The notes beneath the pieces are model-generated. The model saw only the letters and a list, made by a program, of their open reading frames with translations. It made no database searches and had not been told where the DNA came from. A stretch of DNA of 64,000 nucleotides from Paracoccaceae bacterium (GTDB lineage: Bacteria > Pseudomonadota > Alphaproteobacteria > Rhodobacterales > Rhodobacteraceae): assembly GCA_012103375.1 (NCBI GenBank), contig WLWX01000001.1, forward strand, positions 3,018,492 to 3,082,491, written 5' to 3'. The stretch's first letter is position 1. Each line of letters starts with the position of its first letter. Both the position numbers and the translations under genes were made by a program. Below are positions 27,498-36,697 of this stretch, piece by piece.

Positions 27498-28427
27498 ATG
27501 ACCCCCATCGTGAAAATTGAACAGGTGACCAAGACCTATGACGGCGGTCATCAGGCGTTGAAAGGCGTCAGCCTTGATATTGCGCAGGGCGAAATCCTGG
27601 CGCTTCTGGGGCCCAACGGGGCCGGCAAGACGACGCTGATCTCGATCATCTGTGGGATCGTGAATGCGACGGGCGGGACAATCTCGTTCGGCGGGCATGA
27701 CACGCGCAGCGATTTTCGCGCGGCGCGGCGGATGATCGGACTTGTCCCGCAAGAGGTGAACCTTGAACCATTCGAGAAGGTGATCAACACCGTGCGGTTT
27801 TCGCGCGGGCTGTTTGGACGGGCGCCGGATCCCGCACATCTTGAAAAAGTGCTGCGGCAGCTGTCCCTGTGGGACAAGCGCGACGCGAAGATTATGGAGT
27901 TGTCTGGCGGCATGAAGCGCCGGGTGCTGATCGCCAAGGCGCTGGCACATGAACCGCGGGTGCTGTTCCTGGACGAGCCCACCGCCGGTGTCGATGTCGA
28001 GCTTAGGAAAGAAATGTGGAACACGGTGCGCGAATTGCAAGCCGACGGTGTCACTATCATCCTGACCACCCATTACATCGAAGAGGCCGAAGCAATGGCC
28101 GACCGCATCGGCGTCATCGCTAAGGGAGAGATCCTGCTGGTCGAAGACACCGCCGCCCTGATGAACCGGATGGGCAAGAAGGAAATGCGGATCGAGGTGC
28201 AATCACCGCTGGACGCAATTCCCGATGCGCTCGCAGAATATGCGCTGGACCGCAGCGATGATGGCAGCGCGCTGACCTATTCCTACGACACACGGGGGGA
28301 ACGGACCGGCATCACCCGCCTGCTGGCCGACCTGCAATCCGCCGGGATCGCCTTGCGCGACGTGCAGACCAAACAGTCGAGCCTTGAAGAAATATTCGTC
28401 GATCTTGTGCGCGAGGAAAGCCCATGA
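27498..28427 (+). CDS. ABC-2 type transporter, ATP-binding protein (YadG/CcmA-like)
   Basis: This 309-residue cytoplasmic ATPase has Walker A ([10 protein letters not shown] near residue 38), the signature LSGGMKRR, Walker B ([13 protein letters not shown]) and the switch His ([11 protein letters not shown]). A C-terminal extension of about 70 residues is typical of the exporter subfamily. It overlaps the permease gene by four bases. The cargo is unknown; YadGH- or DrrAB-like multidrug or lipid export is the closest analogy. Confidence 0.92.
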   Translation: MTPIVKIEQVTKTYDGGHQALKGVSLDIAQGEILALLGPNGAGKTTLISIICGIVNATGGTISFGGHDTRSDFRAARRMIGLVPQEVNLEPFEKVINTVRFSRGLFGRAPDPAHLEKVLRQLSLWDKRDAKIMELSGGMKRRVLIAKALAHEPRVLFLDEPTAGVDVELRKEMWNTVRELQADGVTIILTTHYIEEAEAMADRIGVIAKGEILLVEDTAALMNRMGKKEMRIEVQSPLDAIPDALAEYALDRSDDGSALTYSYDTRGERTGITRLLADLQSAGIALRDVQTKQSSLEEIFVDLVREESP

Positions 28428-29185
28428 ACCTTTATGCCATCATCGCCATCTACCGCTTCGAAATGGCCCGTTTTTTCCGCACCATCTGGCAAAGCATGGT
28501 GTCGCCTGTGATCTCGACCTCGCTCTATTTCGTGGTCTTCGGCGCCGCCATCGGCAGCCGCATTCAGGAGGTTGAGGGGATATCCTATGGCGCCTTCATA
28601 GTGCCCGGTCTGATTATGCTGTCGGTCCTGACCCTCAGCATGACCAACGCCAGCCTTGGCATCTATTTTCCCAAGTTCATCGGCACGATTTATGAATTGT
28701 TGTCGGCCCCAGTGTCTTTCGTAGAGATCTGCATCGGCTATGTCGGGGCAGCGGCCACCAAAAGCCTGATTATCGGGCTGATCATCCTGGGAACCTCGTT
28801 CCTGTTTGTTCCGATCGAGATTCTGCATCCGGTCTGGATGCTGACGTTTCTGGTGCTGACCTGTCTGACCTTCAGCCTGTTCGGCTTTATCGTTGGCATC
28901 TGGGCGAAGTCCTTCGAGCAGTTGAACCTTATCCCGATGCTGGTAATCACGCCTTTGGTCTTCCTGGGCGGTTCGTTCTATTCGATCACCATGTTGCCGC
29001 CATTCTGGCAGAACGTGACCCTGTTCAACCCGGTGGTTTACCTGATCTCGGGGTTCCGTTGGAGCTTCTTCGGGCAAGCCGATGTGGCAATCTGGATCAG
29101 CCTGCTGGCAATCCTGGGTTTCTTTGCCTTGTGCCTGACGGTGATCGCCTGGATCTTCCGCACCGGCTGGCGCATTCGGTCGTAG
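28424..29185 (+). CDS. ABC-2 type transporter permease (YadH-like)
   Basis: This 253-residue inner-membrane protein has six hydrophobic segments and the ABC-2 signature region near residues 175-215 ([16 protein letters not shown] followed by [12 protein letters not shown]). It forms the export channel with the ATPase encoded immediately upstream. The start ATG lies inside the ATPase stop (ATGA), so the pair is translationally coupled. Confidence 0.92.
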   Translation: MNLYAIIAIYRFEMARFFRTIWQSMVSPVISTSLYFVVFGAAIGSRIQEVEGISYGAFIVPGLIMLSVLTLSMTNASLGIYFPKFIGTIYELLSAPVSFVEICIGYVGAAATKSLIIGLIILGTSFLFVPIEILHPVWMLTFLVLTCLTFSLFGFIVGIWAKSFEQLNLIPMLVITPLVFLGGSFYSITMLPPFWQNVTLFNPVVYLISGFRWSFFGQADVAIWISLLAILGFFALCLTVIAWIFRTGWRIRS

Positions 29186-29221
29186 AAGGCTTTCACCTTG
29201 TTCCATGACCGGCTGGGCCCT

Positions 29222-30034
29222 ATGTCAGCATCCATGAAACACCTGATACCTTTCACCAAAAAACCGCCCCTTGTCGCTGTGATCCGGCTGCAAGGCACGA
29301 TCGCAGCCAGTGGCGCGCCGAACGCGCTGAATGATGCAGGCACGTCGGCCATGATTGAACGGGCCTTCAAACGCGGCAAGCCAAAGGCCGTGGCGCTGGT
29401 CATCAACTCGCCCGGCGGCTCTCCGGCGCAATCGTCTCTGATTGCGGCACGTATCCGGCGGTTGGCGGCCGAAAAAGGCGTGCCGGTGGTGGCCTTCGTC
29501 GAAGACGTCGCCGCCTCGGGCGGCTATTGGCTGGCCACGGCTGCGGATGAGATATTTGCCGACAGCAACTCGATCCTCGGGTCAATCGGCGTCGTGTCGG
29601 CCGGGTTCGGCTTCCCCGAGTTTCTGTCGCGCCATGGTATCGAGCGGCGCGTGCACACGGCGGGCAAGTCCAAGACCATGCTGGATCCGTTCCGTGCCGA
29701 GAAACCGGCAGACGTGAAGCGGCTGAAGGCGCTGCAGGAACAGATCCATCAGGGATTTATTGCGCAGGTGAAGACCCGGCGCGGTACCCGGCTGGCCGAC
29801 GATCCCGAGCTTTTCACCGGCGAGATCTGGGTCGGCGATGCGGCGCGCGAGGTTGGCCTGATCGACGGTATCGGCCATCTGGTGCCGGTGATGAAGTCCC
29901 GCTTTGGCGACGATGTCCGATTTGCAACCTACCAACGCCGCCGCCCTTTGTTGGGGCGTCTGACGGCGCAGGTTGTGGGTGATGTCAGCGCGTCGATTGA
30001 AGATCGTGCCGCCTATGCGCGTTTCGGCCTCTAA
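29222..30034 (+). CDS. S49 family serine protease (SppA/SohB-like)
   Basis: This protein of about 270 residues belongs to the short S49 class. The nucleophile is the Ser in AASGGYWLA and the general-base Lys is in HTAGKSKTMLDPFR, both at the expected spacing. It has no clear signal peptide but begins with a basic stretch before PLVAVIRLQG. Family members degrade signal peptides or membrane proteins. The ATG at 29222 was chosen over an in-frame TTG at 29198. A small zinc-ribbon gene follows after three bases. Confidence 0.88.
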   Translation: MSASMKHLIPFTKKPPLVAVIRLQGTIAASGAPNALNDAGTSAMIERAFKRGKPKAVALVINSPGGSPAQSSLIAARIRRLAAEKGVPVVAFVEDVAASGGYWLATAADEIFADSNSILGSIGVVSAGFGFPEFLSRHGIERRVHTAGKSKTMLDPFRAEKPADVKRLKALQEQIHQGFIAQVKTRRGTRLADDPELFTGEIWVGDAAREVGLIDGIGHLVPVMKSRFGDDVRFATYQRRRPLLGRLTAQVVGDVSASIEDRAAYARFGL

Positions 30035-30037
30035 CCG

Positions 30038-30205
30038 ATGAGCATCGTCAAGATCGTCACCCTGTTTCTTGTCGGCATGGTCGTTCTGGCCATGTTCGGC
30101 AGGCTGCGCTATCCGGGCCAAAAGCGGCTTCAGTCGATGAAATGCAGCCGCTGCGGGCGCTATCGCATCGGCAAGGGCCCCTGTTCTTGCAGGAAATCCA
30201 GCTAG
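30038..30205 (+). CDS. 55-residue membrane-anchored zinc-ribbon-like protein
   Basis: This small gene fits exactly between the S49 protease and the antiporter, with three bases before it and one after. Residues 4-20 form a hydrophobic anchor (VKIVTLFLVGMVVLAMF). A basic stretch follows, then four cysteines arranged CSRCG and CSC (residues 36, 39, 49 and 51) that could bind zinc. The tight spacing and normal codon use support a real gene. Its function is unknown. Confidence 0.7.
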   Translation: MSIVKIVTLFLVGMVVLAMFGRLRYPGQKRLQSMKCSRCGRYRIGKGPCSCRKSS

Positions 30206-30206
30206 G

Positions 30207-31142
30207 ATGTTGGCTATTCTGTCTGTCGTCGCCGGATTGGTGATCTTGCTGATCGGCGGAGATCTTCTGGTGCGCGGTGCGGTCAACCTGGCGCTGCGGC
30301 TGGGCGTTCCGGCGCTGATTGTCAGCCTGACGATTGTGGCATTCGGAACCTCGGCGCCTGAGCTTCTGATTTCGGTCGATTCGGTCCTTCAAGGGGCAGG
30401 AGGGCTGGCCCTGGGCAATGTTGTTGGTTCGAACATTGCCAACGTTCTGCTGGTGCTGGGTGTTCCAGCGCTGGTGTCGCGGCTGGCCACCGGCGATCCG
30501 GAAACGCGCCACAGCTATCTGATCATGCTGGCGGTATCGGTGTTGTTCATCGCGGTCTGTTTCTTCGGGCCGATCACCTGGGTGGCCGGGCTGGTCCTGT
30601 TGGCGGTTCTGGCCGTAATTCTGACAGGGCAGTTCCGCGCCGCCCGCGCCCATGCCGACGCTGCGCCCGATGATATCGAACTGGGTGACACGCATATGCC
30701 CTGGCCAAAAATCTGGCTGTTCCTGATCCTCGGGTTGATCGGTCTGCCACTGGGTGCGCATTTGCTGGTCGAAGGTGCGGTCACACTGGCAGAAGCTTTC
30801 GGCGTCACCGACCGCATCATCGGCCTGACCCTGATCGCCATCGGCACCTCGTTGCCCGAACTAGCGACCACCGTGGTTGCGGCCCTGCGCCGACAGGCGG
30901 ATGTCGCGCTGGGCAATGTGATCGGATCGAACCTGTTCAACCTGCTTGCGATCATCGGCGTGACGGCAATGATCGGGCCGATCCCGGTGGACCCGTCTTT
31001 CGTGCGCTTTGATCTGTGGGTGATGCTGGCAGCCTCACTTGCGCTGGCCCCGTTCGTCTTCGGCTGGCGCAACCTGACGCGGCGCTGGGGCACGCTGTTT
31101 CTTGGCCTCTATGTCGCGTACCTGATACTGGTTGTTGTATGA
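30207..31142 (+). CDS. calcium/sodium antiporter, CaCA family (YrbG-like)
   Basis: This 311-residue membrane protein is built of two inverted repeats. Each holds an alpha-repeat signature: FGTSAPELLISVDS...LGNVVGSNIANVLLVLG in the first half and IGTSLPELATTVVAA...GNVIGSNLFNLLAIIG in the second, with the acidic ion-binding residue in each. It probably exports calcium in exchange for sodium or protons. It overlaps the following SDR gene by four bases. Confidence 0.94.
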   Translation: MLAILSVVAGLVILLIGGDLLVRGAVNLALRLGVPALIVSLTIVAFGTSAPELLISVDSVLQGAGGLALGNVVGSNIANVLLVLGVPALVSRLATGDPETRHSYLIMLAVSVLFIAVCFFGPITWVAGLVLLAVLAVILTGQFRAARAHADAAPDDIELGDTHMPWPKIWLFLILGLIGLPLGAHLLVEGAVTLAEAFGVTDRIIGLTLIAIGTSLPELATTVVAALRRQADVALGNVIGSNLFNLLAIIGVTAMIGPIPVDPSFVRFDLWVMLAASLALAPFVFGWRNLTRRWGTLFLGLYVAYLILVVV

Positions 31143-31918
31143 AACGTGCATTGGTCACCGGGGCTTCGGCCCGTCTGGGTCGTGCCATGACCTTGTCGCT
31201 GGCCAAGGCAGGCTGGGACGTGGCCGTGCATTATGCCTCGTCCGAGGCGCAGGCGCGTGCCGTCGCCGCTGAGGTGGACGAACAGGGCCAGCACGCCGTC
31301 ACCATGAAGGCGGACCTGTCGGATGAAGCGCAGGTTCAATCGCTGATCAACCGCGCCACGGACGGTCTGGGCGGGCCGCTAAGCTTGCTGATCAACAATG
31401 CGGCGGCCTTCGATCACGACACGATCCGGACGGCTGATCTGGACAGCTGGACCAAACACATGGGTATCAACCTGCACGCGCCGTTCGTTCTGTGCCAGAA
31501 CTTTGCCGAACAGGCCCCGAAAGCGGTACTTGATGCGCAGGATGAACCGGTCGCCCAGGCCGCAATCATCAACATCATCGACCAGCGGGTTCGAAAACTG
31601 ACACCCCACTTCATGACCTACACGCTGGCAAAATCCGCACTGTGGACACTGACCCAGACCGCCGCACAGGGGCTGGCCCCGGACATCCGGGTGAACGCAA
31701 TCGGCCCGGGCCCGACCCTGATCGGATCGCGGGAAAGTGACAGCCACTTTGCCCTTCAACGGGCCGGAACCGTGCTTGAGAGGGGCTCGGATGTTGAGGA
31801 TGTGACAGGCGCGATGCATTATCTGATAGGCGCGAAATCGGTCACCGGGCAGCTGATCTGCACCGATGGGGGCCAGCATCTGGCCTGGAAAACCCCCGAT
31901 ATCGAGGCGCGGAAATAG
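31139..31918 (+). CDS. short-chain dehydrogenase/reductase (FolM/pteridine-reductase-like)
   Basis: This 259-residue SDR has the nucleotide motif TGASARLGRAM, INNAA and the catalytic YTLAK. The TGA-x-RLG start and overall shape resemble FolM and pteridine reductases, which reduce dihydropterins; the specific substrate is inferred only. The ATG at 31139 overlaps the antiporter stop. It lies upstream of uvrC on the same strand with a 295-bp AT-richer gap. Confidence 0.82.
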   Translation: MKRALVTGASARLGRAMTLSLAKAGWDVAVHYASSEAQARAVAAEVDEQGQHAVTMKADLSDEAQVQSLINRATDGLGGPLSLLINNAAAFDHDTIRTADLDSWTKHMGINLHAPFVLCQNFAEQAPKAVLDAQDEPVAQAAIINIIDQRVRKLTPHFMTYTLAKSALWTLTQTAAQGLAPDIRVNAIGPGPTLIGSRESDSHFALQRAGTVLERGSDVEDVTGAMHYLIGAKSVTGQLICTDGGQHLAWKTPDIEARK

Positions 31919-32213
31919 GGCCGATTCAGACCCGTCCGGTTCGATTTGTACACCGGGCGGCGAAGTTTCACCTTTCTGGCATAAAACCTGCAAGGATTTC
32001 AGGGTCTTGCCGACAGCTCTATATTTTACCGTTTTATATCAAAGCGTTACAATACTGCCTATTTTTTGGGCAGATCGTCGAAGCAGGCTGAAAACAACGA
32101 AATTTCCTGGATGGCGGGAAGTTGTCCGCAGAGTTATCCCCAAGTTGCGGGGACAGGTTTTTGCTTGCTCTTATTCGTGATCAGATGCAGCAGGCGACAG
32201 AATCAGGCAGGCC

Positions 32214-34088
32214 ATGACGACCGAGGCAAACAGCAGCGACCAGAAGGTTACCGGCCACCGGCTTATCGCGGGGTATTTGCGCACGCTTGATGGTTCGCCC
32301 GGGGTGTACCGGATGCTCGATACCAAGGGTGCGGTGCTTTATGTCGGCAAGGCGCGCAACCTGAAGGCGCGGGTCAGCAGCTATGCCCGCCCGACCGGAC
32401 ACAGCCCCCGGATTGCGCGGATGATCCGCGACACCGCCAGCATGATGTTCCTGACGACGCGCACGGAAACCGAGGCGCTGTTGCTGGAACAGAACCTGAT
32501 CAAGCAGCTGAAACCGCGCTACAACGTGCTGCTGCGCGACGACAAGTCGTTCCCGAACATCGTTGTCGCCAAGGATCACGCCTTTCCACAGATCAAAAAG
32601 CATCGCGGCGCAAAGAAGCAGAAGGGCGATTACTACGGTCCCTTCGCCAGCGCCGGGGCGGTGAACCGGACACTGAACCAGCTGCAGAAGGTGTTCCTGC
32701 TGCGGTCCTGTTCTGATGCGGATTACGAAGGGCGCACCCGGCCTTGCCTGCTGTACCAAATCAAACGCTGCAGCGCACCCTGTGTCGGCCATATCGACGA
32801 AGCCGCCTATGGCGCGCTGGTCCGCGATGCCGAGCAGTTTCTGCAAGGGCGCACCACCCGCGTGCAGGGCGATCTGGCCAAGCAGATGGAGGCCGCCAGC
32901 GCCGATCTGGAATTCGAACGCGCCGCCGCACTGCGTGACCGGATCAAGGCGCTGACACAGGTGCAGCAGGCGCAGGGGATCAACCCGGCCAACGTGACTG
33001 AGGCTGACGTGATCGGGTTGCACACCGACGGCGGGCAAGCCTGCGTGCAGGTGTTCTTCATCCGCGCCAACCAGAATTGGGGCAACCGCGATTATTATCC
33101 GCGCACCGGGTCTGGGGCCTCCAAGGCCGAGATCATGGAAGGCTTCGTCGGTCAGTTCTACGAAAACAAGGATCCGCCGCGACAGATCATCCTGTCAGAC
33201 GGTTTCGACGACATGGAGCTGATGGCCGCGGCGCTGACCGAAAAGGCCGGGCGCAAGGTCGAATTGCTCCTCCCCCAACGCGGCGAGAAGGCCGAGCTGG
33301 TGGCGGGCGCACTCAGGAATGCCCGCGAAAGCCTGGCGCGCAAGATGTCCGAAACCGCGACCCAAGGCAGGTTGCTGAAAGGTCTGGCCGAGGCCTTCGA
33401 TCTGGGCGATCCACCGCGCCGGATCGAGGTTTACGACAACTCCCACATTTCCGGCAGTCACGCGGTCGGGGCGATGATTGTGGCGGGGGCCGAGGGGTTC
33501 GAGAAGGGCCAGTACCGCAAATTCAACATCAAGGACGAAACCCTGACCCCCGGCGACGATTTCGGGATGATGAAAGAGGTTCTGACCCGCCGCTTCAAAC
33601 GCCTGCTAAAGGAAGACCCGGATCGCAAGGCGGGCACCTGGCCCGACCTGCTGCTGATCGATGGCGGCGCCGGGCAGGTCAGCGCCGTACAGCAGATCAT
33701 GACCGAAATGGGCGTGACCGACATCGCGATGATCGGTGTTGCCAAGGGCGAGGACCGCGATGCGGGCAAGGAAGAATTCCACCGCACCGGCAAACGGCCA
33801 TTCGCCCTCAGGCGCGGTGATCCGGTCCTCTATTTCCTGCAGCGACTACGGGATGAGGCGCACCGCTTTGCCATCGGCACCCACCGCGCCAAACGCGCCA
33901 AAGCCATCGGTGCCACCCCGCTGGATGAGGTTCCCGGCGTCGGCGCGACCCGCAAACGCGCCCTGCTGGCGCATTTCGGATCCGCCAAGGCGGTGGCGCG
34001 CGCCGGGCTGGCGGATCTCAAAGCGGTCGAGGGGGTATCGGGGACACTTGCCGAAACAATCTATGACTTCTTCCATGCGCGGGGCTGA
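32214..34088 (+). CDS. uvrC: excinuclease ABC subunit C
   Basis: This nucleotide-excision-repair endonuclease makes the dual incisions in the UvrB-DNA complex. The 624 residues show the N-terminal GIY-YIG nuclease (GVYRMLD...[14 protein letters not shown]), a cysteine-rich segment ([13 protein letters not shown]) and the UVR motif ([13 protein letters not shown]). The RNase H-like C-terminal nuclease ([25 protein letters not shown]) and tandem helix-hairpin-helix domain ([15 protein letters not shown]) follow. The AT-rich 295-bp region upstream probably holds its promoter, but no clear boxes were assigned. Confidence 0.97.
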   Translation: MTTEANSSDQKVTGHRLIAGYLRTLDGSPGVYRMLDTKGAVLYVGKARNLKARVSSYARPTGHSPRIARMIRDTASMMFLTTRTETEALLLEQNLIKQLKPRYNVLLRDDKSFPNIVVAKDHAFPQIKKHRGAKKQKGDYYGPFASAGAVNRTLNQLQKVFLLRSCSDADYEGRTRPCLLYQIKRCSAPCVGHIDEAAYGALVRDAEQFLQGRTTRVQGDLAKQMEAASADLEFERAAALRDRIKALTQVQQAQGINPANVTEADVIGLHTDGGQACVQVFFIRANQNWGNRDYYPRTGSGASKAEIMEGFVGQFYENKDPPRQIILSDGFDDMELMAAALTEKAGRKVELLLPQRGEKAELVAGALRNARESLARKMSETATQGRLLKGLAEAFDLGDPPRRIEVYDNSHISGSHAVGAMIVAGAEGFEKGQYRKFNIKDETLTPGDDFGMMKEVLTRRFKRLLKEDPDRKAGTWPDLLLIDGGAGQVSAVQQIMTEMGVTDIAMIGVAKGEDRDAGKEEFHRTGKRPFALRRGDPVLYFLQRLRDEAHRFAIGTHRAKRAKAIGATPLDEVPGVGATRKRALLAHFGSAKAVARAGLADLKAVEGVSGTLAETIYDFFHARG

Positions 34089-34106
34089 CGGGATAAGGGT
34101 GGGGCC

Positions 34107-34796
34107 ATGCGGCTGACGATCCCGAATATACTGACAATTCTGCGCCTGATTGCCGCGCCCGGCATCGTGTTTCTGTTCCTGTGGCTGCCGCGCCCCTGGG
34201 CCGATATGGCTGCACTGGTGCTGTTCGGCTTTGCCGCCCTGACCGATTGGATCGACGGGCATCTTGCGCGCCGCTGGGCGCAGGTGACAAAGCTTGGAAC
34301 AATGCTGGACCCGATCGCAGACAAGGCGATGGTCGTGATCGCGCTGCTGGTCATTTCGGTTCTGACGGGTATCGACCCGGTGCCCGGCATTGCCGGGTTC
34401 GATGCGCTGATCATCATCCCCGCCACGCTGATCGTGTTTCGCGAGGTCTTCGTTTCAGGCTTGCGAGAGTTCCTTGGCGACACGGCCGGGACGCTGAAGG
34501 TCACCCGGATCGCCAAATGGAAAACCGCGATGCAGATGATCGCGATCTCGGTGCTTCTGGCGCAGGGGATCGCGGCGCATTACCTTGGCATGTGGACCTG
34601 GGGCATGGACGTTGACATGGCGCAGGCCGTTCTGGCGGGCGAGGTTGAAGATACGCTGGGCATCCGCCTGATGTACTACGCGAACCTGATCTTCGCCTGG
34701 GGCGGGCTAATGCTGCTCTGGCTGGCAGCGATACTGACGCTTCTGTCGGGTGCAGATTATTTCCGCAAGGCGCTGCCCTATTTGCAGGAAGATTGA
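34107..34796 (+). CDS. pgsA: CDP-diacylglycerol--glycerol-3-phosphate 3-phosphatidyltransferase
   Basis: This membrane enzyme makes phosphatidylglycerophosphate, the first committed step to phosphatidylglycerol. The 229-residue protein has the CDP-alcohol phosphotransferase signature D-G-x2-A-R-x8-G-x3-D-x3-D as DGHLARR...GTMLDPIAD, and four to five membrane segments. It follows uvrC by 18 bp and its stop overlaps the moaD ATG by one base. Confidence 0.95.
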   Translation: MRLTIPNILTILRLIAAPGIVFLFLWLPRPWADMAALVLFGFAALTDWIDGHLARRWAQVTKLGTMLDPIADKAMVVIALLVISVLTGIDPVPGIAGFDALIIIPATLIVFREVFVSGLREFLGDTAGTLKVTRIAKWKTAMQMIAISVLLAQGIAAHYLGMWTWGMDVDMAQAVLAGEVEDTLGIRLMYYANLIFAWGGLMLLWLAAILTLLSGADYFRKALPYLQED

Positions 34797-35044
34797 TGGT
34801 TGAGGTTGTCTATTTCGCCTGGGTGCGTGAACGGATCGGGATTCCGCGTGAAACGGTCGAAACCGGGGCCACCACCGTTGCCGATCTTGTCGCCGAACTG
34901 ATTGCACGCGAAGCCCGGTACGAAGCGGCCTTCGCTGACACCACAGCAATACGCGTTGCGCTGGATCAGGAACTTGCGGAATTCGATGCGCCGCTGAAGG
35001 GCGTGCGCGAAGTGGCCTTCTTTCCCCCGATGACCGGCGGTTGA
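34796..35044 (+). CDS. moaD: molybdopterin synthase sulfur carrier subunit
   Basis: This 82-residue beta-grasp protein ends in the diagnostic MTGG, whose terminal glycine is thiocarboxylated by MoeB. FFPPMTGG is the usual MoaD ending. It pairs with MoaE, encoded one base downstream, to convert cyclic pyranopterin monophosphate to molybdopterin. Confidence 0.94.
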   Translation: MVEVVYFAWVRERIGIPRETVETGATTVADLVAELIAREARYEAAFADTTAIRVALDQELAEFDAPLKGVREVAFFPPMTGG

Positions 35045-35045
35045 G

Positions 35046-35483
35046 ATGTCGGTTCGGGTGCAAAGCGACCCGTTTGATGCCGGGGCCGAGCTGACAGCGT
35101 TTTCAGGCACGGTTCCCGGCGCGGGGGCCGTCGTCTCGTTCACTGGTATCGTTCGCGGTGACAATGATCTGGCGGCGCTGGAGATCGAGCATTATCCGGC
35201 CATGACGCAATCGGCGATCGAGGCAATGGTTGCCGAGGCGCGCAGCCGCTGGTCGCTGAGCGGGTGTCTGGTAATCCACCGCCATGGGACGCTGGCGGTG
35301 GGCGAAGCAATCATGATGGTCGCCACTGCCGCGCCGCATCGTCGCGCGGCTTTCGAGGCTGCGGATTTCCTGATGGATTACCTCAAATCCCGCGCGCCGT
35401 TCTGGAAAAAGGAAATAGGCCCGGAAGGCGCGGCCTGGGTCGCGGCCAAGGACAGCGATGAGGATGATTTGAACCGGTGGTGA
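35046..35483 (+). CDS. moaE: molybdopterin synthase catalytic subunit
   Basis: This 145-residue protein has the MoaE landmarks SFTGIVRG, LEIEHYPAMT, HRHGTLAVGE and the catalytic lysine region RAPFWKKE near residue 118. It forms a heterotetramer with MoaD. It is the last gene of the uvrC-pgsA-moaD-moaE run and is followed by a stable stem-loop. Confidence 0.96.
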   Translation: MSVRVQSDPFDAGAELTAFSGTVPGAGAVVSFTGIVRGDNDLAALEIEHYPAMTQSAIEAMVAEARSRWSLSGCLVIHRHGTLAVGEAIMMVATAAPHRRAAFEAADFLMDYLKSRAPFWKKEIGPEGAAWVAAKDSDEDDLNRW

Positions 35484-35519
35484 ACCCGGCGCGAATGGTT
35501 GCTGCGGGCGCGCCGGGTT
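35483..35519. terminator. stem-loop after moaE (no T-tract)
   Basis: A perfect 11-bp stem (AACCCGGCGCG / CGCGCCGGGTT) with a 15-base loop starts at the moaE stop codon, between convergent moaE and the FecR gene. It lacks a run of T, so intrinsic termination is uncertain. It may instead stabilise the mRNA end. Confidence 0.45.
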
Positions 35520-35555
35520 GAACAATGTTACAGGAACAGGGTCCTGTTTGCCGGA

Positions 35556-36395
35556 TCAATCCGTTTCGGAATAATCGTAGTCGTCGTCGTAATAATCATC
35601 GTCATAGTCGTCATCGTCTTCGTCATCCGACTCGTCCGTCCTGCGATCTTCACCCAGCGGTTGTGGTCCGGCCTTGGGGTCTTCGCGGAACGGGACGTAC
35701 CCTGCCGGGATCGGACCAATTTGACCGCAGGACGCGATGTTGAGCTGGAACGGCTGTGACAACGGTGATTGATCCACGACAAACGGCATATCGCTGCGGA
35801 GTATGGCGTCACGCTCTGCCCTGTCATTCGGTGCCCGAACGGGTGAGAAACTGGGCGCCTGACCGACCGAACAACTGCCCGAGACAAAGGCGCAGGAGCT
35901 CAGCTCGTTACACATGAAAATGATGCCGCCAAATGAAACCAGATCGGTCAGCGTGGTTGTGACGATCGTGAAATCAAACTCGGTTCCGCGGATGCCAAGC
36001 GTCGCCGAGGGGGTCTGTATGTCGTAGACCTCTTTGCGGCTTTTTCCCGAAAGAAAGCGATAGGTACCGCTGACCGCGCGCAGCGTGAAACGTTCGGCCC
36101 GGTTTGATGCGCCGATCAACACATCCGAAACCACCAGTTTTGATCGCGGACCAACCGCCAGTTTGGTGCTGTCGTCAAAAATGATCTTGACCAGTCCGGT
36201 ACGGTTTGTGACCACGGTGTCGCCACGCTCGACCGCGACGCCCGCCGCAATCGCGACCCGGCTGCCGCTGCGCAGGAAGCTTGCGCCCGGGGTCACATTG
36301 ACCACCTTGCCCACGGATTGTGCGAATGCGGGGCTTACCCAGGCCGCCGAGATGACGGCCAGACACAAGAAGATGCTGCGTATTGAGTATGCCAT
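35556..36395 (-). CDS. secreted FecR-domain protein with acidic Asp/Tyr tail
   Basis: A Sec signal (about residues 1-25, ending SPAFAQS) precedes a FecR domain: residues 30-140 include GKVVNVTPGASFLRSG, GDTVVTNRTGLVKIIFDD and LGIRGTEFDF. The last 27 residues are almost only Asp, Glu and Tyr (DDEDDDDYDDDYYDDDYDY). This tail could bind Ca2+ or cations. FecR-like domains of this kind occur in secreted proteins unrelated to iron signalling; no sigma factor is adjacent. The ATG at 36395 follows AAGGAG. Confidence 0.83.
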   Translation of the reverse strand: MAYSIRSIFLCLAVISAAWVSPAFAQSVGKVVNVTPGASFLRSGSRVAIAAGVAVERGDTVVTNRTGLVKIIFDDSTKLAVGPRSKLVVSDVLIGASNRAERFTLRAVSGTYRFLSGKSRKEVYDIQTPSATLGIRGTEFDFTIVTTTLTDLVSFGGIIFMCNELSSCAFVSGSCSVGQAPSFSPVRAPNDRAERDAILRSDMPFVVDQSPLSQPFQLNIASCGQIGPIPAGYVPFREDPKAGPQPLGEDRRTDESDDEDDDDYDDDYYDDDYDYSETD

Positions 36396-36697
36396 CAAGT
36401 CCGCTCCTTACCCCGTGTCTGTTCGTTAACCGGAAGGATATGGGTCCAAACCTTGCAGTCAAGGGAACATCGGGAACAGGCGTGGATATGTTGCGGGCTG
36501 GAATATTGAATCGTTACATCGACACGGTTGCCCGTGACGACGCAAAATTCGAATCCCGGTCCCGGTCATGATCCCGGCACCGGTATTGGGTTGCAAACCT
36601 TTGGCAGAGGCACTGCCAGCAATCGTTAACTTATTTCTGTCGCGCTTGGCCGGAATCTGTCAATCTGACGCGGGATTACGGACGATACGGGACCAAC

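Noticed and set aside
35528-35887. Open frame opposite the FecR gene with long Thr/Met repeats
   Set aside because: The repeats are the complement of the Asp/Tyr tail codons; it is a shadow of the FecR gene.
36540-36570. TTCGAATCCCGG, reminiscent of a tRNA T-arm
   Set aside because: No acceptor, anticodon or D-arm can be folded around it. The similar motif near 1110 fails too.
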